From contig NZ_KB907500.1 in assembly GCF_000382065.1 (NCBI RefSeq), positions 741,882-805,881 of the forward strand: DNA of 64,000 bases, in the 5' to 3' direction. The notes under the pieces were generated by a model, which had not been told where the DNA came from, searched no databases, and saw nothing but the letters and a program-made list of their open reading frames with translations. Within the stretch, counting starts at the first letter, position 1. The number at the start of each line of letters is the position of its first letter. A program made the translations under genes and the position numbers. This DNA comes from Stenotrophomonas hibiscicola ATCC 19867. Lineage in GTDB: Bacteria; Pseudomonadota; Gammaproteobacteria; Xanthomonadales; Xanthomonadaceae. This document shows, piece after piece, positions 57,340-64,000 of this stretch.

Positions 57340-58297
57340 TGCGCTCGCTCCCACGCAGGTGGCGCCACAGGCGGGCAAGCAGGCCGTTGTCGGTGCCATT
57401 GCCGCGTAGGGCCGTCATCGGTGCCGCCGGGGCGCTCTGCAACTGCGCGTAACCGCAGAGATAGGCGGCATGGATGAAATCACGCACCGCCGCAGCCGGC
57501 AACTCGAGCAGCATCGCGCATTCTTCAACCGTGCACGCGCGCTTGAGCAGCAGCGAACACAGGCGGAAGCCATCGTGGTCGTGACCCAGCACGCGGAAAT
57601 CCGGCCAGCGCAGCACCTTCACCGAGGCGCCACGCAGGCGTTCGTCCAGTGCCTGCCAATGTCGGCTGCGCTGTGCCCACTGCCACAGCAGGGGCCGCAG
57701 TGGCTGGCGCGGCCGCTCACCGGCCAGGGCCTGCAGGCGAGCCGGCGTGAGCGCGTCCAGCTGCAGGCGTTCGAAGGCATCGGCCAGGCGCTCTACCAGC
57801 GCGCTCGCGGGCTCCTGCAACAGCACAGCCTGGTCATGCTCGAGGTCCATCAGCAGGACGGGGTCACCCGCGTCACTCAGCAGTGCCTGCCCCTGGCGCA
57901 GGGGCAGCCGCTCGCGCAGCAGGCGGGTGATGGCGTGTGCACCATCGGCAAGACGGATCGGTGCGGGTGCGTGCATGGTCAGGGGCTCCACTGCCAACTG
58001 CATCCCGCGCAGGGCGCGGCCGATGGCACCGTCATCAAGTATGTCCTGAGGGCCATCGCCGTCGCGCAGCTGGCCCCCCAGATCCTCGATCCAGCACTGC
58101 AGTCGCGGGCGTTGCTGGCGCATGCGCAGGGCCGCGTTGCGCAGCGCCGGCGTATCGCGGATGACCAGCAGGTCGCAATCGTCCAGATCCTGGCTGCGGC
58201 GGATCTGGCCGTCCGGCAGCGCCGATGCTACGCGTAGCCGCTGCAGCAGGGCCTGCTCGCCCTGGATGTCGGTTCCCACTACCAGCACGCGTGCCAT
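57332..58297 (-). CDS. Hypothetical protein, first gene of the GTPase operon
   Basis: A 321-aa cytosolic protein. The N-terminal ~120 residues (ARVLVVGTDIQGEQALLQRL, CDLLVIRDTPALRNAALRM) resemble a receiver-like Rossmann fold but without phosphorylation residues. The C-terminal part (ASVKVLRWPDFRVLGHDHDGFRL ... CSLLLKRACTVEECAMLLEL) is a winged-helix-like or DUF4388-like region. It may be the input or effector component of the system. It heads the operon; the promoter should lie in the ~215 bp up to the icd terminator. Confidence 0.7.
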   Translation of the reverse strand: MARVLVVGTDIQGEQALLQRLRVASALPDGQIRRSQDLDDCDLLVIRDTPALRNAALRMRQQRPRLQCWIEDLGGQLRDGDGPQDILDDGAIGRALRGMQLAVEPLTMHAPAPIRLADGAHAITRLLRERLPLRQGQALLSDAGDPVLLMDLEHDQAVLLQEPASALVERLADAFERLQLDALTPARLQALAGERPRQPLRPLLWQWAQRSRHWQALDERLRGASVKVLRWPDFRVLGHDHDGFRLCSLLLKRACTVEECAMLLELPAAAVRDFIHAAYLCGYAQLQSAPAAPMTALRGNGTDNGLLARLWRHLRGSERNA

Positions 58298-58526
58298 CCG
58301 TGTTCCCCGTGCGGCCACCTCCCCGGTGGCCTCGCGTCGCCAAGGCTAGGACATCGCCAGCGGCAGCCGTCGTGATCGACTGCTCAGATCGGGAGCGGTT
58401 GCAGACGGTGTCCGATCGGTTCTGCGACGGCCATCGCGGGCAAGTTTCATGCCGCTTTGACGGCATTCCGACGGCCAACGGATGTCACGGTTCTGGACGC
58501 GGGTCGAATGGGGCCGCCCAAAAAGA

Positions 58527-58548
58527 AACCCGCGCCGAAGCGCGGGTT
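58527..58548 (-). terminator. Intrinsic terminator of icd
   Basis: On the minus strand AACCCGCGC - TTCG - GCGCGGGTT, followed by TCTTTTT. The loop is the extra-stable UUCG tetraloop. Confidence 0.9.
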
Positions 58549-58575
58549 CCGGGGTCACGACCGAACGGCGACGGA

Positions 58576-60906
<2,331 letters not shown>

Positions 60907-61047
60907 TCAGGGTGGGCGCGCGGCGGGGAAACCCCTGCATTGTCGCGTTTTCAGCCGCGCGGGGCAAAGCCGCGCCATACGCGGCGGTACTGGACCGCTG
61001 TGTTTCGTCGTTGGCTCGCTTCCGGTCAGGAAGCTGAGGCTTGATGG

Positions 61048-61575
61048 CTAGTTCGACTTCCCGCTCGTTGAGGCACGCATGACCCACTCCGACAATCGCT
61101 GCCCCCACTCGGCACGCCTTGGACAGGTCAACGTCTGTGCGCGCTTGCTTTGCTGGAGGTTGCAGACACGGAATCCCCCGACGACGGCGGCCAGGCTGGC
61201 GAGTTCATCCGCCGTCGCTGCAGAACCTCGGATGTGCAGCGAACCGGCGCCAGACGATCCGGGCCGAACGTAGACGTCGTACCGGGTGGAAGGTCCTTCC
61301 GACCTTACGTATCCCGACACGGCATATCCGCCGTCCGTGAAACGCAGATCCGGCGTGCTTCCTGCAGGCTTTTCGGGGGCGTCGCCCTCGTAGATCAGGG
61401 CGACTTCCTTACTATCGTGCCTGATAAGGTGCAGACCAGAGTCAACAGGTGCCTCGTAGGTCACAGACATTCCTGTCGGCACCCGCACACAGGCGCCGTA
61501 TAGGAAGTGGTCGCAACTGTAGCTCCAGAGATTCGCAGGTCCCATTGCGAGTGTGAGCGCAATCCAGCTGAGCAT
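61048..61575 (-). CDS. Small secreted hypothetical protein
   Basis: A 175-aa precursor beginning MLSWIALTLAMGPANLWSYS, a short putative signal peptide. The mature part is beta-rich (SVTYEAPVDSGLHLIRHD, YAVSGYVRSEGPSTRYDVYV) with Cys residues near both ends (CDHFLYGAC, CNLQQ, TCPRR). No family recognised. AT-richer segments compared with its neighbours suggest weaker codon adaptation. A long in-frame extension upstream looks like noise and crosses the next gene's terminator region. Confidence 0.6.
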   Translation of the reverse strand: MLSWIALTLAMGPANLWSYSCDHFLYGACVRVPTGMSVTYEAPVDSGLHLIRHDSKEVALIYEGDAPEKPAGSTPDLRFTDGGYAVSGYVRSEGPSTRYDVYVRPGSSGAGSLHIRGSAATADELASLAAVVGGFRVCNLQQSKRAQTLTCPRRAEWGQRLSEWVMRASTSGKSN

Positions 61576-61644
61576 CCTGTCCCCCGATCTGTCCGTGGTC
61601 CGTTCAGCGTATCCCGCTAGGCCCCAAAGCGGACATCGCTCAAT

Positions 61645-61674
61645 AAAAAAGGACGCAGCCTCGCGGCTGCGTCC
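61645..61674 (-). terminator. Intrinsic terminator after the lipoprotein gene
   Basis: On the minus strand GGACGCAGCC - GCGA - GGCTGCGTCC followed by six T residues. Confidence 0.92.
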
Positions 61675-61708
61675 ATCGTGAGCCCTGCCGGGAGAGAGTC
61701 GGCAGGAC

Positions 61709-62221
61709 TTACTTGACCTCGAACTCCTGCGGCGTTCCGGCCGCCTTGCCATCGACGGTGACCTCGGCGCGGTACTTGCCGGCCGGCCAGCCCTTTGCAT
61801 TCTTGAACGTGACGTTGGTGGTTTCCGCACCACTGGTGTTCAGGGTGGCGGTCTGTTCGCCGGCCACCTGGCCGTCCTGATAGGTCAGCTTCGCGCCAAC
61901 GTTGACATTGTTTGCCGCACCGTCGGTCTTGACCGAGACGATGATGTCGTCCTTCGGTGCGAACAGAGCCGTCGTCGCAACCGACTTGTCGGCGGCGGCG
62001 GTCTTTCCGACCGTGACCGACGAGACGCTGACAGCAGCGGCTTCGGCCATCGGCGGCGGCGCGCCGGTCATCGGGGCCGGTGCTGCCGGTTCGGCCGGAG
62101 CGGTCGCTGCCGGAGCGGCATTGTTGTCGGTCGACTCTTCTTTCTTCTTGCAACCGACCAGGGCGACGCTGCCCAGCAGGGCGGCGATCAGGGCGGTCTG
62201 GAGCGGGGTGGTCTTGATCAT
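61709..62221 (-). CDS. Hypothetical lipoprotein
   Basis: A 170-aa precursor with a lipoprotein signal (LLGSVALVGC, Cys at residue 24, followed by KKKEE). After an Ala/Pro-rich linker comes a beta-sandwich-like domain (VSSVTVGKTAAADKSVAT, TNVTFKNAKGWPAGKYRAEV) of the kind found in periplasmic Ig-like accessory proteins. It lies 43 bp after the LysM gene, so the two may share a transcript. Function unknown; envelope location is firm. Confidence 0.8.
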   Translation of the reverse strand: MIKTTPLQTALIAALLGSVALVGCKKKEESTDNNAAPAATAPAEPAAPAPMTGAPPPMAEAAAVSVSSVTVGKTAAADKSVATTALFAPKDDIIVSVKTDGAANNVNVGAKLTYQDGQVAGEQTATLNTSGAETTNVTFKNAKGWPAGKYRAEVTVDGKAAGTPQEFEVK

Positions 62222-62264
62222 TCGGGGTTCCTCCCAGGGATTGTCGGACGGCGTTCTGGCCGGC

Positions 62265-62558
62265 TTACTTCGGCGGCAGTTTCAGGGTCTGGCCCGGGAA
62301 GATCTTGTCCGGGTCATCAAGCACATCGCGGTTGGCTTCGAAGATCTTCTTCCAGGCATTGGCGTCGCCCAGATGCTGCTTGGCGATCTTCGACAGCGAG
62401 TCACCCTTCTGCACGGTATAGGTGCCGCCGCTGACAACGTCTGCGGTGCTGTCCACCGAAGCGCTGACGCCGGAGAAGTCCGCCTTCGGCACCTGCTCGG
62501 CGGTACTGTCGACACTGCCACTGACGCCGGAGAAATCGGCTTTCTTCTCGGTACTCAT
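62265..62558 (-). CDS. Small LysM-domain protein
   Basis: A 97-aa protein. The C-terminal ~50 residues are a LysM domain (TYTVQKGDSLSKIAKQHLGD, ANAWKKIFEANRDVL, IFPGQTLKLP), which usually binds peptidoglycan. The N-terminus carries two near-identical tandem segments (KADFSGVSGSVDSTAEQV and KADFSGVSASVDSTADVV) and no signal peptide. This resembles the LysM half of E. coli Kbp/YgaU, which lacks a signal and binds potassium, so a cytosolic role is possible. Confidence 0.85.
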   Translation of the reverse strand: MSTEKKADFSGVSGSVDSTAEQVPKADFSGVSASVDSTADVVSGGTYTVQKGDSLSKIAKQHLGDANAWKKIFEANRDVLDDPDKIFPGQTLKLPPK

Positions 62559-62635
62559 CCACAACTCCCGTCTGCATGACTACGTGATTGGCACGGTGCC
62601 ATGGCGGTTGTTAAATGGGGATGGTGCAGATGTGA

Positions 62636-62655
62636 AGCCGCCCCCGGGGGCGGCT
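62636..62655. other. 20-bp perfect GC palindrome
   Basis: AGCCGCCCCCGGGGGCGGCT between queF and the LysM gene, without a T-tract; may be a weak 3' end of the queF transcript or a protein-binding site. Confidence 0.45.
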
Positions 62656-62710
62656 GAACAATCGGGGGAATGGACACCCGGTAGTGCCACGGGATCCGGC
62701 CTTGGCCGAT

Positions 62711-62734
62711 TGCCGGCCAGCGGCCGGCACTACC
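62711..62734. repeat. SMAG-type repeat downstream of queF
   Basis: TGCCGGCCAGCGGCCGGCAC followed by TACC, the same variant as at 12727-12750 and 30398-30422. Confidence 0.85.
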
Positions 62735-62752
62735 GGTAACCGCCTGCGGCGG

Positions 62753-63571
62753 TTACTGCCGCAGCTCGCGGTAGGTCGCGGCCGGGGCGACGATGCCCGG
62801 GCTGGCACGCCAGGGATTGATGTCCAGGCCACCGCGGCGGGTATAGCGGGCCTCCACTTCCAGCCAGTGCGGCTGGCAGCGCGCTGACACCTCGCTGAAG
62901 ATCCGCTCAACACACTGCTCGTGGAACTCGGCATGCTCGCGGTAGCTGACCAAGTAGCGCAGCAGGCCGGCGCGGTCGATCTTCGGCCCACGGTAACGCA
63001 GGCTGACCGTGGCCCAGTCCGGCTGGCCGGTGACCGGGCAGTTGGACTTCAGCAGCGCCGAGACCAGAGTCTCCTCCACCACCTCGCCCGCATCGGCGGC
63101 GAGGAAGTCCGCCTGCGGCGGGCCGTAGCAGTCGATCTCCACGTCCAGCCCGTCGATGGATTCGCCAAGCGGCGTCTCTTGCAGCTCCGGCAGGCCGAAC
63201 TCCACCTGGACCGGCGCACCGGCGCAGGCCGACAGATCCGCCACGATGCGCGCGCGCAGCGCCTCGGCGCTGTCGATGCGGGTGCTGTTGAGGGAGTTCA
63301 GGTACAGCTTGAACGACTTCGATTCGATCAACCGCGGCGAGGTGCACGGCACCTGGACGGTGGCGACGGCGACCTGCGGCTTGCCACGCGGGTCGAGCCA
63401 GCTCAGCTCGAAGGCGTGCCAGCGGTCGTGGCCGACGAACGGCAGCGCGCCGTCATCGAGACCGATCTCGGCGCGGGCGCCGCTGCGCGGGATCGGAAAC
63501 AGCAGGCCGGGATCGTACTGCGACGGGTAACTGACCTCGCGACCGAGGCTGGAATCCTGTGGGGTGTTCAT
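62753..63571 (-). CDS. queF: NADPH-dependent 7-cyano-7-deazaguanine reductase (QueF, type II)
   Basis: Reduces preQ0 to preQ1 in queuosine synthesis. 272 aa, the length of the two-domain (type II) form. The catalytic Cys is in [16 protein letters not shown] and the substrate Glu in the region [26 protein letters not shown] matches the preQ0-binding Glu/Ser/Phe motif. A start nine nt upstream is possible. Flanked downstream by a SMAG repeat and upstream by the repeat and IS block at the window end. Confidence 0.96.
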   Translation of the reverse strand: MNTPQDSSLGREVSYPSQYDPGLLFPIPRSGARAEIGLDDGALPFVGHDRWHAFELSWLDPRGKPQVAVATVQVPCTSPRLIESKSFKLYLNSLNSTRIDSAEALRARIVADLSACAGAPVQVEFGLPELQETPLGESIDGLDVEIDCYGPPQADFLAADAGEVVEETLVSALLKSNCPVTGQPDWATVSLRYRGPKIDRAGLLRYLVSYREHAEFHEQCVERIFSEVSARCQPHWLEVEARYTRRGGLDINPWRASPGIVAPAATYRELRQ

Positions 63572-63680
63572 GGGGGGCATTGTATCGCGCGGAGGGCGGG
63601 CCTTCGGCCTGGCCGGCCAACGGCGGAGCCCCTCCGTGGTGGTTGTATTGGGATGATCGCGAAAGGCGGTCTATCGGCTT

Positions 63681-63723
63681 GGCCGGGTGGGCAGGCGGGT
63701 CGGGGGACGCCGTAAACCCGTCC
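63681..63723 (+). repeat. Structured intergenic repeat, copy 3 (left arm and core start, cut by IS)
   Basis: A 26-nt G-rich stretch (63681-63706) beginning GGCCGGGTGG occupies the left-arm position, followed by ACGCCGTAAACCCGTCC, identical to the first 17 nt of the core of copy 1 (9647-9663). Similarity ends abruptly where the IS begins. Confidence 0.65.
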
Positions 63724-63724
63724 T

Positions 63725-64000
63725 TGAAGTGACCCCCGGGAGTTGGACGCCAGATCCAACCCCGAGGGATACATGAACAGATACGACGCTCGTTTCAAAC
63801 TGCAGGTCGCCAAAGAGGCCTGCAAGACCTCCACATCAGTCAAAGCCGTTGCTCGTCGCCACAGCCTGGAGGCCTCCACGGTCAGGCGCTGGGTGGCGAC
63901 CTATCGGCTGTATGGTTGGCGCGGATTTCATCGCCAGGCCCGGTTCTATGACCTCCCGTTCAAGTTGGCTGTCCTGGAAAAAATGAGCCAGGACGGTATG
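63725..64000 (+). mobile_element. IS3-family (IS150-like) insertion element, left end
   Basis: Starts near TGAAGTGACCCCCGGGAGTTGGAC, a TG-led terminus of the kind found in IS3-family elements, and contains a transposase OrfA gene. The right end lies beyond the window. The exact end is uncertain by a few bases. Confidence 0.75.
63773..64000 (+). CDS. IS3-family transposase OrfA (partial, runs off window)
   Basis: 76 codons are visible, starting MNRYDARFKLQVAKEAC. The helix-turn-helix (SVKAVARRHSLEASTVRRWV) and the second half beginning YRLYGWRGFHRQARFYDLP with FKLAVLEKMSQDG resemble the DNA-binding OrfA of IS150-type elements, which often has two such modules. OrfA is normally fused to the catalytic OrfB by -1 frameshifting; OrfB is outside the window. 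A GAGGGAT ribosome-binding site precedes the ATG. Confidence 0.82.
   Translation, partial: MNRYDARFKLQVAKEACKTSTSVKAVARRHSLEASTVRRWVATYRLYGWRGFHRQARFYDLPFKLAVLEKMSQDGM

Noticed and set aside
62636..62655. Palindrome downstream of queF as an intrinsic terminator
   Set aside because: Stem is strong but no T-tract follows on either strand; kept only as an unassigned palindrome.

Overview
The window is a chromosomal segment of a high-GC gammaproteobacterium, almost certainly a Stenotrophomonas of the S. maltophilia group. The evidence is GTAG-ended palindromic repeats (SMAG type) between many genes, xanthomonad-style synteny (prmA - DUF3426 - fis ... purH - purD; rhlB / trxA - rho), the monomeric NADP isocitrate dehydrogenase, and the protein sequences themselves. 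No rRNA, tRNA or CRISPR array was seen. The segment is mostly core genome with small accessory patches.

Layout. 1-4.1 kb: small hypotheticals, an AlkC/AlkD-like repair protein with a MarR regulator, and groES-groEL under a sigma-32-like promoter plus a CIRCE operator. 4.4-9.5 kb: secreted endonuclease I-type nuclease, cutA, dsbD and a TlpA-like thioredoxin. 9.5-10.1 kb: a gene-free block of nested inverted repeats. 10.2-24 kb: a PepSY/flavodoxin reductase, a chemoreceptor, arylamine N-acetyltransferase and a run of small metabolic and regulatory genes, one of them frameshifted. 24.2-30.3 kb: aroQ-accB-accC, then prmA, a DUF3426 protein and fis. 30.4-36.3 kb: a six-gene lipid operon resembling E. 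coli ynbABCD. 36.5-40.3 kb: purH, a lipoprotein gene and purD. 40.4-42 kb: a lower-GC RHS toxin/DUF2247 immunity pair. 42.2-51.3 kb: rpoH, ung, a double-receiver protein, ftsEX, rhlB, trxA and rho. 51.5-55.8 kb: a diguanylate cyclase, a TonB-like periplasmic protein and aceK. 55.9-58.3 kb: a four-gene roadblock/small-GTPase operon. 58.5-63.6 kb: icd, a small secreted protein, a lipoprotein, a LysM protein and queF. The window ends inside an IS3-type element.

How the genes work together. Heat shock is represented by its sigma factor (rpoH, with a sigma-E-like promoter) and a target operon (groESL, with both sigma-32 and CIRCE sites). Disulfide metabolism is represented by dsbD with its TlpA partner, and trxA. 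The ynbABCD-like cluster encodes a CDP-alcohol phosphotransferase, a CDP-diglyceride synthase, an acyltransferase, a PAP2/dual-specificity phosphatase and a hydrolase-methyltransferase, the enzyme set expected for making and modifying a non-standard phospholipid. The roadblock/GTPase operon sits between aceK and icd.

Most unusual signals: (1) two inverted copies of a ~204-bp repeat at 9.5-10.1 kb with equal-length 52-nt cores and stem arms that differ between copies but remain self-complementary within each; a third copy at 63.7 kb appears split by the IS; (2) the ynbABCD-like operon, whose phosphotransferase has Asn in place of two usual metal-binding Asp; (3) the roadblock/GTPase operon; (4) the orphan RHS toxin-immunity pair.
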